From Paracoccaceae bacterium (lineage in GTDB: Bacteria; Pseudomonadota; Alphaproteobacteria; Rhodobacterales; Rhodobacteraceae): DNA of 33,173 nucleotides. The stretch lies in NCBI GenBank assembly GCA_029862205.1, contig JAOTXT010000050.1, positions 1-33,173 on the forward strand, given 5' to 3'. The first letter of the stretch is position 1; the number at the start of each line of letters is the position of its first letter. The translations under genes and the position numbers were made by a program. Of this stretch, positions 1 through 8,123 are shown piece after piece. Below the pieces are notes generated by a model. That model ran no database searches and was not told the DNA's origin. It saw only the letters and a program-made list of their open reading frames with translations.

Positions 1-71
1 CGGTCACGGCGGCCAACATGATGTTCGAGATGCTCTGCCTGGTGGCCCGGTCCGTCGAGCGCGCGCGATGA
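1..71 (+). CDS. C-terminal end of an unidentified protein (5' truncated by window edge)
   Basis: An open frame enters from the left edge and ends at TGA 69-71, giving the last 22 or so residues (ending ...CLVARSVERAR). The fragment is too short for me to name a family. Its stop overlaps the ATG of the next gene in an ATGA arrangement, so the two are almost certainly co-transcribed and translationally coupled. This suggests a job in the same pathway as the acyl-CoA synthetase. Confidence 0.6.
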   Translation, partial: VTAANMMFEMLCLVARSVERAR

Positions 72-1702
72 ACGAGCTCACCCGTGCCGAGACATGGGAG
101 GCGCTGCGCGCCACTCACCAATGGCGGATGCCGGCGCATTACAACATGGCGCACGACATGTGCGAGAAATGGGCCGGGGCCGAGCCGGACCGGGTGGCGC
201 TGATCTATCTGAGGTCCGATGGGGCGGTCCGCGATTACAGCTTTGCCCAGCTTTCGCGCGCGTCTAGCCGTTTCGCCAATGCGCTGGCGGCCGAGGGGGT
301 GGCGCGCGGCGACCGGGTGGCGGTGCTGCTGCCCCAGGTGCCAGAGACGATCCTGACCCATCTGGCGGCCTACAAGCTGGGCGCCGTCGTGCTGCCGCTC
401 TTCACCCTATTCGGTGAGGAGGGGCTTGAATACCGGCTATCGGATTCGGGCGCCAAGGCGCTGGTGACCGACGAGGCGAACTTGGCCAAGATCGCCGCGA
501 TCCGCGACCGGCTGCCGGCATTGGAGACCATCTACTCCATCGACCGGCCGGGCGAGGGCGCCTGGGGGTTCTGGCAGGAGCTCGGCAAGGCGAAGGATGA
601 GATCGCGATTGCCGAGACCGGGACGGAGGACCCGGCCTTCATCTGCTACACCTCCGGCACCACTGGGCCGCCCAAGGGCACGCTGCACGGGCATAGGGTG
701 CTGCTGGGGCATCTGCCCGGCGTGCAGGTGGTGCACGAGTTCTTCCCCCAGCCCGGCGACCGCATGTGGACGCCGGCCGACTGGGCCTGGATGGGGGGGC
801 TCTGCAATGTCGCCATGCCGGCCCTGCGTTTTGGTGTGCCCCTGGTCGCCCACCGGATGGAAAAGTTCGATCCGGAACGGGCCTTCGAGCTGATGGCCCG
901 GATGGAGGTGCGGAACACGTTTCTTCCGCCGACTGCGCTGAAGCTGATGCGCGGCGTGGGCCGGCCCGAGCGGTTCGGCCTGAACCTCCGCAGCGTCGGT
1001 TCGGGCGGCGAAAGCTTGGGGTCCGAGGTGCTGGAATGGGGCCTAGGCGCGCTGGGGCTGACCATCAACGAGTTCTACGGCCAAACCGAATGCAACCTGG
1101 TCCTGGGAAATTGCGCCTCGATCATGGAGGTCAGGCCCGGCTCAATGGGCAAGCCGTTCCCGGGCTCGGAGGTGACCATTCTCGACAGCGCGGGCAATGA
1201 AGCCGCCCCGGGCGAGACAGGCGAGATCGCCGTCAAGCGCGGCGATGCGGCGATGTTCCTGGAATACTGGAACGCGCCCGGCAAGACGGCCGAGAAGTTT
1301 TCAGGAGACTGGATGCGAACCGGCGACGAGGGTGCCATGGACGCGGACGGCTATTTCTGGTTCGCCTCGCGCACCGACGATGTGATCACCTCGTCGGGCT
1401 ACCGGATCGGCCCCAGCGAGATCGAGAATTGCCTGACCGGCCACCCGGCGGTCGCCATGGCCGCCTGTATCGGCCTGCCGGATCCGGTGCGCACCGAAAT
1501 CATCAAAGCCTTCGTCACGCTGGCGCCCGGTGCCGAGGTGGGCGAGGCGCTGGAGGCCGAACTGATCGCCCATGTGCGCACGCGCCTCAGCCCCCATGTG
1601 GCGCCGCGCTCGGTAGCCTTCATCGAGACCATGCCGGTGACTGCGACGGGCAAAATCATGCGCCGGGAATTGCGCAGCCGCGAGTTGGACGAACGCGCCT
1701 GA
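68..1702 (+). CDS. AMP-forming acyl-CoA synthetase (ANL superfamily)
   Basis: This 544-residue cytoplasmic enzyme is predicted to activate a carboxylic acid as acyl-AMP and transfer it to CoA. The adenylation P-loop YTSGTTGPPKG is at residues 194-204. A YGQTE motif follows, then RTGDEG (ribose-binding Asp region), and TATGKIMRREL near the C-terminus carries the catalytic Lys. The region around TPADWAWMGG and the overall length resemble medium-chain, benzoate-type and acetyl-type ligases, but the substrate cannot be read from the sequence. The ATG at 68 overlaps the stop of the preceding gene, so it sits in an operon that begins outside the window. No clear terminator follows. Confidence 0.9.
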   Translation: MNELTRAETWEALRATHQWRMPAHYNMAHDMCEKWAGAEPDRVALIYLRSDGAVRDYSFAQLSRASSRFANALAAEGVARGDRVAVLLPQVPETILTHLAAYKLGAVVLPLFTLFGEEGLEYRLSDSGAKALVTDEANLAKIAAIRDRLPALETIYSIDRPGEGAWGFWQELGKAKDEIAIAETGTEDPAFICYTSGTTGPPKGTLHGHRVLLGHLPGVQVVHEFFPQPGDRMWTPADWAWMGGLCNVAMPALRFGVPLVAHRMEKFDPERAFELMARMEVRNTFLPPTALKLMRGVGRPERFGLNLRSVGSGGESLGSEVLEWGLGALGLTINEFYGQTECNLVLGNCASIMEVRPGSMGKPFPGSEVTILDSAGNEAAPGETGEIAVKRGDAAMFLEYWNAPGKTAEKFSGDWMRTGDEGAMDADGYFWFASRTDDVITSSGYRIGPSEIENCLTGHPAVAMAACIGLPDPVRTEIIKAFVTLAPGAEVGEALEAELIAHVRTRLSPHVAPRSVAFIETMPVTATGKIMRRELRSRELDERA

Positions 1703-1824
1703 GACAACCAAGGCGCGAGTCGCGGCCGCGTTCCGGCTAATTTCTCCAATTTGTTAGGATATTCTGGTAACCTATTGCTCACGCTTTATTGATCCGATCC
1801 AAAGCGTTTGCAGGAGGGGGCACG

Positions 1825-2415
1825 ATGATGCGCGTAATTCGTCTTACCGCGGCGGCCGTTCTGGCCGGCGCCGTCCTGGCCGCGGGTGCGCCCGCGACCG
1901 CCGCCGAGCTCGAGCGCCCGACCTACGCGGTCGTCAAATCGGTCGAACAGTTCGAGATTCGCGACTACGACCGCATGGTGATCGCCCAGTTCAGTATGCG
2001 GGGCAGCTACAGGAAGGCGGTTAGCCAGGGTTATCTCCGGCTCGAGCGATACTTCACCGGCGAGAATTCCGTGCCCGAACCGATCGCATGGACCGTGCCG
2101 GTCATGGTGCGCGATGACCTGGCCTCAGGCTGGACCACCATCTTCTACATGCCTGCGAATTACCTGCCGGAGAGCGCGCCGATCCCGAACGACCAGCGGA
2201 TCCGCTTGATCGAGATGCCCCCGCGCCAGGTCGCGGCGATCATCTTCCCGGGAAAGTTGAACGAGCGGGTGATGCGCGCGAAGGTCGCCGAGTTGAAGGC
2301 CTGGCTCGTGTCGCAAGGCTTCGAGCACAAGTCCGACTTCACGATGGCGAGCTATGAGGTGCCGTGGAAGCCCGGCAGGTGGCGCAAGAACGAGATAATC
2401 GTGACCTTGCGGTGA
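1825..2415 (+). CDS. Secreted SOUL-family haem-binding protein
   Basis: This 196-residue protein has an N-terminal signal peptide (about residues 1-28, basic start then an Ala/Val/Leu core ending ATAA). The remainder matches the SOUL/HBP fold: the domain opens with a VEQFEIRDYD-type strand and ends in the characteristic ASYEVPWKPGRWRKNEI region. SOUL proteins bind haem or tetrapyrroles, and the bacterial role is not well defined. The frame is open from a TTG at 1789, but I chose ATG 1825 because a strong Shine-Dalgarno, AGGAGG at 1812-1817, lies 7 nt upstream and the signal peptide then starts properly. ATG 1828 is an alternative. The gene runs head-on into the next one, with only 4 bp between the stops and no room for a terminator. 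Confidence 0.85.
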   Translation: MMRVIRLTAAAVLAGAVLAAGAPATAAELERPTYAVVKSVEQFEIRDYDRMVIAQFSMRGSYRKAVSQGYLRLERYFTGENSVPEPIAWTVPVMVRDDLASGWTTIFYMPANYLPESAPIPNDQRIRLIEMPPRQVAAIIFPGKLNERVMRAKVAELKAWLVSQGFEHKSDFTMASYEVPWKPGRWRKNEIIVTLR

Positions 2416-2419
2416 GGCC

Positions 2420-3031
2420 CTAACTGCCCGATTTCGCGCTCTGGGCCTGAGCCAGGCGCACGGGCTTGGGCTGGGGCAGGGGCGGCGGGTCGCCCTGGTA
2501 AAGCGTGATCTTCAGATTACCGTAGAGGCCGCTGCGGGTGCCGACCAGGAAGCCGTTCTCCAGACGGTAGGTGGTCCGCTCGACCCCCTGCGAAAACCGC
2601 AGATTGCCATCCGCGCTGATCCGCGCAACGCGGTTGAAGGCGGTCGCTGGCTGGTTCCAGGGTTCGTAGGGTGCGTGCATTTCGACCAGCTCGACGCGGC
2701 CGTCCTCGTGCACGTTGTAGACCAAGAGATTGTGGCACCAGACGTCATTCCAGGCACCGCCGTTCCAACGGCCGAGATAGGCGCGGTAGGCCTCCGGCAC
2801 GTCCTTTTCGGGCTTTTGGACCTCCTCGGGGGTGAATAGATCGACCGTATAGCAATCGGGGTCGGTATCGGTCGCCGCAAAGACAGGTTCCTCGGCCTTC
2901 ACCGGTGTCGCCAGTGTCGTCGCCGGCTGGGGCTTTGCCGCGGTTTTGAACGGAAGACTAAGGCAGCCGGAAAGAAGTAGCGGGACCAGTGCCACCAGTA
3001 GAACCCGCGCAAATTGATGCCGACTCATCAT
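2420..3031 (-). CDS. Predicted lipoprotein of unknown function downstream of glmS
   Basis: This 203-residue protein has a lipoprotein signal: after MMSRHQFAR comes a hydrophobic stretch ending LLLSGC, a good lipobox with Cys around residue 22. The mature part has a Pro/Ala/Thr linker and then a globular domain (about residues 75-185) containing YLGRWNGGAWNDVWCHNLLV and a later TYRLENGFLVGTRSG. This is the general pattern of small beta-barrel domains that often accompany hydrolases, but I cannot assign it. The frame remains open to 3160, which would overlap glmS. The start at 3031 is chosen for a GGGAAG ribosome site and a sensible signal peptide, and ATG 3046 is also possible. It lies 28 bp after the glmS stop and is probably the last gene of glmU-glmS-lipoprotein. 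Confidence 0.75.
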   Translation of the reverse strand: MMSRHQFARVLLVALVPLLLSGCLSLPFKTAAKPQPATTLATPVKAEEPVFAATDTDPDCYTVDLFTPEEVQKPEKDVPEAYRAYLGRWNGGAWNDVWCHNLLVYNVHEDGRVELVEMHAPYEPWNQPATAFNRVARISADGNLRFSQGVERTTYRLENGFLVGTRSGLYGNLKITLYQGDPPPLPQPKPVRLAQAQSAKSGS

Positions 3032-3059
3032 ACTCAACTTCCCCATGTTCGCCCGCAGT

Positions 3060-4883
3060 CTACTCGACAGTGACGGATTTGGCGAGATTTCTTGGCTGGT
3101 CCACGTCCGTGCCCTTGGCCAGCGCCGCATGATAAGCCAGCAATTGCGCGGGGATCGCATGAATGATGGGCTGGATCAGCGCATCGCAATCGGGCATCTG
3201 GATCACTTGCCACGCCCCCTCGGCGCCCGCCTCGGCGCCGGCCGGGTCGGTCACCAGCACCACCTTGCCGCCGCGCGCCAGAACCTCCTGCATGTTCGAC
3301 GTGGTTTTGTCGAACAATGCATCCTTCGGGGCCATCACCACCACGGGGACCGTCTCGTCGACCATCGCGATGGGCCCGTGCTTCAGCTCGCCACTGGCAT
3401 GGCCGGCGGCATGGATATAGCTGATCTCCTTCAGCTTCAGCGCGCCTTCCAGAGCGATGGGAAACATCGGTCCGCGTCCCAGATAGAGAATGTCCCGGGC
3501 ATTCGCCATCTCTTGCGCCACTTGCGCGATGCCGGGCTCGCTGGTCATCGCGTCGGCGGCAAGCCTGGGCACCTCGAGGATTGTTGCAACCAGATCACGC
3601 TCGCGCGCCGCGTCGATCCGGCCGCGCTGACGCGCCGCCAGGATCGCGGTGGCGAGCAGGGTCAGAAGCTGGCAGGTGAAGGCCTTGGTCGAGGCGACGC
3701 CGATCTCGCGTCCGGCCATCGTCGGCAGCACCAGGTCGACCTCGCGCGCGATCGTGCTCTCGATCACATTGATGATGCCGACGGTCTTGGCGACCCGGCC
3801 CTGGACATGGCGGAGCGCGGCAAGCGTATCGGCCGTCTCGCCTGACTGGCTTATGAAAAGCGCGGCCTCGCCCTCCATCAGGGGCGGGTCGCGATACCGG
3901 AATTCCGAGGCGATATCGACCTCGACCGGCAATCCGGCGAGTTGTTCGAACCAGTATTTCGCGACCATGCCCGCATAGGCCGCCGTGCCGCAGGCGACGA
4001 CCTGAAGCCTGGGCATCGCCGCCCAGTCGACCTGGTCGGCGGGTGAGCTGATCCGCGACCGGTCGGCTGCCACGTAGCGCCCCAGCACATGGGCGAGCAC
4101 GTTCGGCTGTTCGTGGATTTCCTTGGCCATGAAGTGGCGGTGTGTGCCCTTGTCAACCAGGCTCGACTCGACCTCGACCGTGACCGAGTCCCGCTCGACC
4201 GCGGTGCCGTCGCGGTCGAAGATCTGGGCCCCGGCGCGGGTCACGATGGCCCAGTCGCCCTCGTCGAGATAGGTGATGCGCGGCGTCATCGGCGACAGCG
4301 CCATGGCGTCCGAGCCGACGAACATCTCGTCCTCGCCCCAGCCGAGCGCCAGGGGCGAGCCGTTGCGGGCGATGATCATCAGGTCGGGGTGGTCCTTGAA
4401 CAGGAAGGCCAGCGCGAAGGCGCCCTCGAGTTGCGGCAGTGTCTTTGCGATCGCCTCGCTGGGCGTCATGCCCTGGTCCATGTAATGCGCGGCCATCTGC
4501 GCCACGACCTCGGTGTCGGTCTCGGTCTCGCAGGTCACGCCGTCGGCCTTCAGCCGCTCGCGCAGCTCGCGGAAGTTCTCGATGATGCCGTTATGGACCA
4601 CATGGACCGGGCCGGCCGCGTGGGGGTGGGCATTGGCGACATTGGGTGCCCCATGGGTCGCCCAGCGGGTATGGCCGATGCCGGCGGTGCCCGGCACCGG
4701 ATCCTGCGAGACAAGCTTGATTAGCTCGCCCAGCTTGCCGACCGCGCGCCGCCGGATCGGCAGCCCGTTTTGCAGGGTTGTCAGTCCGGCGCTGTCATAG
4801 CCGCGATATTCCAGCCGCTTCAGCGCATCCAGGATGCGCGGCGCCGCTTCCAACTGGCCGAGGACCCCGACGATCCCGCACAT
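3060..4883 (-). CDS. glmS: Glutamine-fructose-6-phosphate aminotransferase (isomerizing)
   Basis: GlmS makes glucosamine-6-phosphate from fructose-6-phosphate and glutamine, the entry step to UDP-GlcNAc for peptidoglycan and LPS. The 607-residue length matches the family. The protein opens MCGIVGVLG, giving the N-terminal nucleophile Cys2 of the glutaminase domain, with LEYRGYDSAG following. The C-terminal half has two SIS sugar-isomerase domains, with ACGTAAYAG and SQSGETADT in the first and HASGELKHGPIAMV in the second. It ends NLAKSVTVE, the usual GlmS terminus. It begins 18 bp after the glmU stop, behind a G-rich ribosome site. No glmS ribozyme-like leader is present, as expected because that element belongs to Gram-positive bacteria. 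Confidence 0.97.
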   Translation of the reverse strand: MCGIVGVLGQLEAAPRILDALKRLEYRGYDSAGLTTLQNGLPIRRRAVGKLGELIKLVSQDPVPGTAGIGHTRWATHGAPNVANAHPHAAGPVHVVHNGIIENFRELRERLKADGVTCETETDTEVVAQMAAHYMDQGMTPSEAIAKTLPQLEGAFALAFLFKDHPDLMIIARNGSPLALGWGEDEMFVGSDAMALSPMTPRITYLDEGDWAIVTRAGAQIFDRDGTAVERDSVTVEVESSLVDKGTHRHFMAKEIHEQPNVLAHVLGRYVAADRSRISSPADQVDWAAMPRLQVVACGTAAYAGMVAKYWFEQLAGLPVEVDIASEFRYRDPPLMEGEAALFISQSGETADTLAALRHVQGRVAKTVGIINVIESTIAREVDLVLPTMAGREIGVASTKAFTCQLLTLLATAILAARQRGRIDAARERDLVATILEVPRLAADAMTSEPGIAQVAQEMANARDILYLGRGPMFPIALEGALKLKEISYIHAAGHASGELKHGPIAMVDETVPVVVMAPKDALFDKTTSNMQEVLARGGKVVLVTDPAGAEAGAEGAWQVIQMPDCDALIQPIIHAIPAQLLAYHAALAKGTDVDQPRNLAKSVTVE

Positions 4884-4901
4884 TCGTCTACCCCCCGCCC
4901 A

Positions 4902-6278
4902 TCATTCTTTGTCTGTCTTGCCGGCGCGCGCGCGCAGTTTCGCGCGCAGCCGCTTGGCCATGCCATCGTGGTTCGTCTGCTCGGTGCGGGCGATCGCCAG
5001 CGCGTCTTCGGGCACATCGCGGGTCACCACCGTGCCGGTCCCCACATAGGCACCGGCGCCGATCGTGACCGGTGCGACGATCGCGGTGTTGGTGCCGACG
5101 AAGGCCCGGTCGCCGATCTGTGTGGGATACTTGCCGAAGCCATCATAGTTGCAGGTAATGGTGCCCGCACCGATATTCGCGCCAGCCCCGACGGCGGTGT
5201 CGCCCAGATAGCTCAGATGGTTCGCCTTGGCGCCGGGGCCCAGCGTGGCGTTCTTCATCTCCACGAAATTGCCGATCTTTGCACCCTCGGCCAGTTCCGC
5301 GCCGGGGCGCAGCCGGGCGAAAGGTCCGATCGCCGCGCCCGGTCCGACGTGGCAACCCTCAAGATGGCTGTAGGCGCGGATCCAGGCGCCATCGGCGACT
5401 GTGACCCCGGGGCCGAAGAACACGTTCGGCTCGATCGTCACGTCGCGGCCAAGCTGGGTGTCCCAGGCAAGGAATACGGTTTCGGGAGCGGTCATGGTCA
5501 CGCCGCTCATGAGCGCGGCATGGCGTGCGCGCGCTTGGAAGGTTGCTTCCGCCTCGGCAAGCTGTGCCCGGTCGTTGATCCCCAGGGTCTCGGCCTCGCC
5601 GCAGCGCACGACCGTGGCGGTCAGGCCCCGGTCGCGGCCCAGCCCAATCGCGTCGGTCAGGTAGAACTCACCCTTGGCATTGTCGTTGCCGACCTGCTCG
5701 AGCAGGCTCAGCAAGGTCGCGCAGTCGCCCGCCATGATGCCGGAATTGCACAAACGGATCGTCAGCTCATCGGCGGTCGCGTCCTTGGCCTCGACGATGC
5801 GCAGCAGCCCACCCGCATCATCGGTTACCAGGCGGCCGTACCCGCCCGGGTCCGCCGCCTCGAAGCCCAGCACCACCAGGTCGGCATTTCCGCGTGCTGC
5901 CGCGACCGCCTGCAAGGTTTCGGCGGTCAGGAATGGCGTGTCGCCGAACAGGATCATCAGATCCCCGCCGAAGCCCTCCAGCGCCGGCGCCGCCATCCGG
6001 ACCGCGTGGCCAGTTCCCATCTGCTGGTCTTGGGAGCAGATCGCTACGTCAGGGAGCAGAGCGCGGGCCGCCTCGGCCACCGCATCGCCGCCATGACCGA
6101 CGACAACCGCGACGCGCTGGGGCTCCAGCGCCATGGCCGCACGCATCGCGTGATGCAGCATGGGCGCGCCGCCGATCGGGTGCAGCACCTTGGCACGATC
6201 CGAGCGCATCCGCGTCCCCTGGCCTGCGGCCAGGATGGCAACGGCGCATGGGCGGCCGGTCTGGATCGACGAGATCAT
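4902..6278 (-). CDS. glmU: Bifunctional glucosamine-1-phosphate N-acetyltransferase / GlcNAc-1-P uridyltransferase
   Basis: GlmU acetylates glucosamine-1-phosphate and couples the product to UTP, yielding UDP-GlcNAc. The 458 residues comprise an N-terminal GT-A pyrophosphorylase domain (LAAGQGTRMRSDRAKV loop at residues 16-31, then MGTGHAVRMA and LFGDTPFL). A left-handed beta-helix follows from about residue 255, with hexapeptide repeats and the NFVEMKNATLG and CNYDGFGK motifs of the acetyltransferase. The frame is open upstream to 6521, but ATG 6278 is chosen because it is preceded by an AGGGCAG ribosome site and matches the family N-terminus. The gene is first in the glmU-glmS-lipoprotein operon and diverges from the HAD phosphatase across a spacer containing a CtrA-like box. 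Confidence 0.96.
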   Translation of the reverse strand: MISSIQTGRPCAVAILAAGQGTRMRSDRAKVLHPIGGAPMLHHAMRAAMALEPQRVAVVVGHGGDAVAEAARALLPDVAICSQDQQMGTGHAVRMAAPALEGFGGDLMILFGDTPFLTAETLQAVAAARGNADLVVLGFEAADPGGYGRLVTDDAGGLLRIVEAKDATADELTIRLCNSGIMAGDCATLLSLLEQVGNDNAKGEFYLTDAIGLGRDRGLTATVVRCGEAETLGINDRAQLAEAEATFQARARHAALMSGVTMTAPETVFLAWDTQLGRDVTIEPNVFFGPGVTVADGAWIRAYSHLEGCHVGPGAAIGPFARLRPGAELAEGAKIGNFVEMKNATLGPGAKANHLSYLGDTAVGAGANIGAGTITCNYDGFGKYPTQIGDRAFVGTNTAIVAPVTIGAGAYVGTGTVVTRDVPEDALAIARTEQTNHDGMAKRLRAKLRARAGKTDKE

Positions 6279-6343
6279 CACTGCCCTATATCTGCCTTGG
6301 GCCCGTAGAAAAAGAGTCCCGGCCCCCAGATTTTGTTTCAGGA

Positions 6344-6368
6344 CATGGTTAACGACCTGATAACCATG
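6344..6368. promoter_or_regulatory. CtrA-like palindromic operator between glmU and the HAD phosphatase gene
   Basis: A perfect inverted repeat, CATGGTTA-N9-TAACCATG, lies in the divergent spacer. Read on the minus strand it is TTAT-N7-TTAACCAT, which holds the TTAACCAT half-site associated with CtrA and 3 of 4 bases of the upstream TTAA at the canonical 7-nt gap. Read on the plus strand it is TTAA-N7-ATAACCAT. It sits about 66 bp upstream of the glmU ATG and about 118 bp upstream of the phosphatase start. The match to CtrA is recalled from the literature motif and has not been tested. Confidence 0.5.
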
Positions 6369-6486
6369 CGCTCGTGGATAGAGTGATACGCGGAAGGCGG
6401 GGCGGGAATATGACCGATTTCGGGGCGAGAGGTGCAGCCCGGCACCTTGGGCGTTGCCGCCGGCGCGTGAAATCGCGGAGCGGCAC

Positions 6487-7170
6487 GTGACGCGCGGTGC
6501 GATCTTCGACCTGGACGGCACCTTGGCCGATACCGCGGCCGACCTTCTCGCGGCGGCGAACGCGGTCCTGGTGCCGGAGGGCTATCCAGAACTGTCGCTG
6601 GCCCGCGACAAGCCCTTCGCCGGACGCGGCGGCCGGTCGATGATGCTGCGCTCGCTGTCGCTGATGGAAAAGCCACCCAGCGAGGCCGAGGCGCATGCGA
6701 TCGCCACCGAGCTATATCCCGGCCTGCTGGCGGCTTACGAACTGCGTCTTGTCGAGGAGACCGAGCTCTACGACGGGGTCCATGCCTGTCTCGATCAGCT
6801 CGAAGGGGCGGGATGGCGCCTGGGCGTCTGCACCAACAAGCCCGAACGGCTGGCCGTCGGCCTTCTGGACGCGCTCGGCGTTTTGAGCCGCTTCGGCGCG
6901 GTGCTGGGCGCCGACACGCTGCCCGTGCGCAAGCCCGACCCGGGGCACCTGATCGAGACCGCGCGGCGGATCGGCGCGGATCCGGCACGCTCGGTGATGC
7001 TGGGCGATACAAGCAACGACCGCGAGACCGCGCGCGCCGCGGGAGTGCCCTGCGTCCTGGTCAGCTTTGGCTTCGCCGCCGAGCCCCTGGAGGAGTTGGC
7101 AGCCGACGCGATTGCCAGCCACTACGACGAGATCGCACCCCTTTTGGAGCAGCTTTGCCCGGACGTTTGA
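6487..7170 (+). CDS. gph: HAD-superfamily phosphatase, phosphoglycolate-phosphatase-like
   Basis: This 227-residue cytoplasmic hydrolase carries all four HAD motifs: FDLDGTLADT with nucleophile Asp8 and acid Asp10, the VCTNKP Thr motif, a conserved Lys in RKPDP, and MLGDTSNDRETARAAG with the metal-binding acids. An alpha-helical cap lies between motifs 1 and 2. Length and motifs fit the Gph/YieH-like group that dephosphorylates small phosphates such as 2-phosphoglycolate, and the exact substrate is not determined by sequence. I chose GTG 6487, with GGAG 6 nt upstream at 6477-6480 and the family N-terminus immediately after. The frame is open from TTG 6454. It is transcribed away from glmU and shares its upstream region. 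Confidence 0.85.
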   Translation: MTRGAIFDLDGTLADTAADLLAAANAVLVPEGYPELSLARDKPFAGRGGRSMMLRSLSLMEKPPSEAEAHAIATELYPGLLAAYELRLVEETELYDGVHACLDQLEGAGWRLGVCTNKPERLAVGLLDALGVLSRFGAVLGADTLPVRKPDPGHLIETARRIGADPARSVMLGDTSNDRETARAAGVPCVLVSFGFAAEPLEELAADAIASHYDEIAPLLEQLCPDV

Positions 7171-7187
7171 CGGGCGCGCCGCGCCCG
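7171..7187 (+). terminator. GC-rich hairpin after the HAD phosphatase gene
   Basis: Immediately after the TGA of the phosphatase gene is CGGGCGC-GCC-GCGCCCG, a perfect 7-bp stem with a 3-nt loop. There is no U-run after it, so termination would have to be weak or assisted. It separates the phosphatase gene from the tRNA promoter. Confidence 0.35.
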
Positions 7188-7215
7188 GAATCCGCTTGAC
7201 TGAATCCGCTTGACT
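7188..7215 (+). repeat. Tandem 14-bp duplication carrying the -35 box of the tRNA promoter
   Basis: GAATCCGCTTGACT occurs twice back to back, at 7188-7201 and 7202-7215. Each copy ends in a TTGACT hexamer. Only the second copy has the right spacing to the -10 element of the downstream tRNA gene. Confidence 0.85.
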
Positions 7216-7239
7216 GGGTGCGCCCGGCCCCCCTATAGG
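7210..7239 (+). promoter_or_regulatory. Sigma-70-type promoter of tRNA-Val
   Basis: A -35 TTGACT at 7210-7215 and a -10 TATAGG at 7234-7239 are separated by 18 bp. The -10 ends 12 bp before the mature tRNA 5' end at 7252, so transcription would begin a few bases upstream of it. This fits a dedicated tRNA promoter in an alphaproteobacterium. Confidence 0.65.
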
Positions 7240-7251
7240 AACCCCCTCGGC

Positions 7252-7327
7252 GGGCGGTTAGCTCAGTTGGTAGAGCACAGTGTTCACATCGCTGGGGTCA
7301 CTGGTTCAAATCCAGTACCGCCCACCA
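7252..7327 (+). tRNA. tRNA-Val, anticodon CAC
   Basis: The 76-nt cloverleaf is complete, with CCA encoded. The acceptor stem pairs GGGCGGT with ACCGCCC. The D arm is GCTC-AGTTGGTA-GAGC. The anticodon stem CAGTG/CGCTG encloses the loop TTCACAT, giving anticodon CAC for the valine codon GUG. The T arm is ACTGG-TTCAAAT-CCAGT. It ends 7 bp before the convergent stop of the ABC ATPase gene. No integrase or repeated 3' end is nearby, so there is no sign that it is used as an integration site here. Confidence 0.95.
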
Positions 7328-7334
7328 ACTCCCG

Positions 7335-8123
7335 TCACTCGTAAGTCACGATGCCGCGCGCCAGTTCACGGTCGTAGCCACCGCTGGCGGCGATGAGCTG
7401 GCGGGTATAGGCGTCGGTGGGGGTGGCGCTGCGCAAGGAATCCGCGGTCAGTTCCTCGACGAAGCGGCCGCGGTTCATCACCGCGACCCGTTCGCAGATA
7501 TGGGCGACGACCGCCAGGTTGTGGCTGACCATGATGTAGGTGAGCCCGTGCGCTTGGCGCAGCCGCACCAGCAGGTTCAGGATCTCGGCCTGGACCGAGA
7601 CGTCGAGCGCGGATGTCGGCTCGTCGAGCAACAGGATCTCGGGCTCGAGGATCAGCGCGCGTGCGATCGCCACCCGCTGGCGCTGGCCGCCCGAAATCTG
7701 GTGCGGGTATCTAAACCGCAGCTCGCGCCCCAGCCCCACATCATCGAGCGCGCCCAGGATGCGCTCGTCATGGCGGTCAATCCCGTGGATTTGCAGGGGT
7801 TCCTGCAGGATGTCGTTGACCGTGTGGCGCGGGTGCAGCGAGCCATAGGGGTCTTGGAACACCATCTGCATCCGCCGCGCGGTGGCGCGGTCGCGGCGAT
7901 GGCTCAGCGCGGTTCCATCGATGCGGATCGTGCCGGTCCAGGCATTGGTCAGCCGCGCGATGGCGCGCAGCACGGTCGACTTGCCAGAGCCCGACTCGCC
8001 GACCAAGCCGAAGGCCTCGCCATGCGCGACCGAAAACGAGACGCCGCGCACGGCCCGGACCTCGGTCGGGCCGTGGCCAAACGTGACGAATAGATCCTCG
8101 ACATGGATCATCGCGGCCCTCAC
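7335..8123 (-). CDS. Peptide/nickel-type ABC importer, ATPase subunit 2 (OppF/DppF family)
   Basis: This 262-residue ATPase energises the importer encoded by the four genes upstream. Walker A is GESGSGKST, the ABC signature is SGGQRQRVAIARAL, Walker B is ILLLDEPTSALD, and the H-loop is MVSHNLAVV. At 262 residues it is shorter than typical OppF (about 320-330), because most of the C-terminal oligopeptide-transporter extension is missing. The start is GTG 8123, overlapping the stop of the other ATPase gene in a GTGA arrangement, and ATG 8111 is a fallback. It is the last gene of the operon, and its stop lies 7 bp from the convergent tRNA-Val. Confidence 0.9.
   Translation of the reverse strand: MRAAMIHVEDLFVTFGHGPTEVRAVRGVSFSVAHGEAFGLVGESGSGKSTVLRAIARLTNAWTGTIRIDGTALSHRRDRATARRMQMVFQDPYGSLHPRHTVNDILQEPLQIHGIDRHDERILGALDDVGLGRELRFRYPHQISGGQRQRVAIARALILEPEILLLDEPTSALDVSVQAEILNLLVRLRQAHGLTYIMVSHNLAVVAHICERVAVMNRGRFVEELTADSLRSATPTDAYTRQLIAASGGYDRELARGIVTYE

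Noticed and set aside
3060-3160. Longer N-terminus of the lipoprotein overlapping glmS
   Set aside because: It would place 43 residues before a normal lipoprotein signal peptide and overlap the conserved end of glmS.
4884-4901. A glmS ribozyme or riboswitch upstream of glmS
   Set aside because: Only 18 bp separate glmU and glmS, far too short, and the element is known from Gram-positive bacteria.
4770-6308. Plus-strand open frame of 512 codons opposite glmU
   Set aside because: It is entirely antisense to a well-supported gene, has biased composition rich in Arg, Gly, Asp and Gln, and matches no family. High GC content makes stop codons rare in such shadow frames.
7252-7327. tRNA-Val as the attachment site of an integrated element
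   Set aside because: No integrase, no direct repeat of the tRNA 3' end and no foreign-looking DNA were seen on either side. The flanks are ordinary operons.
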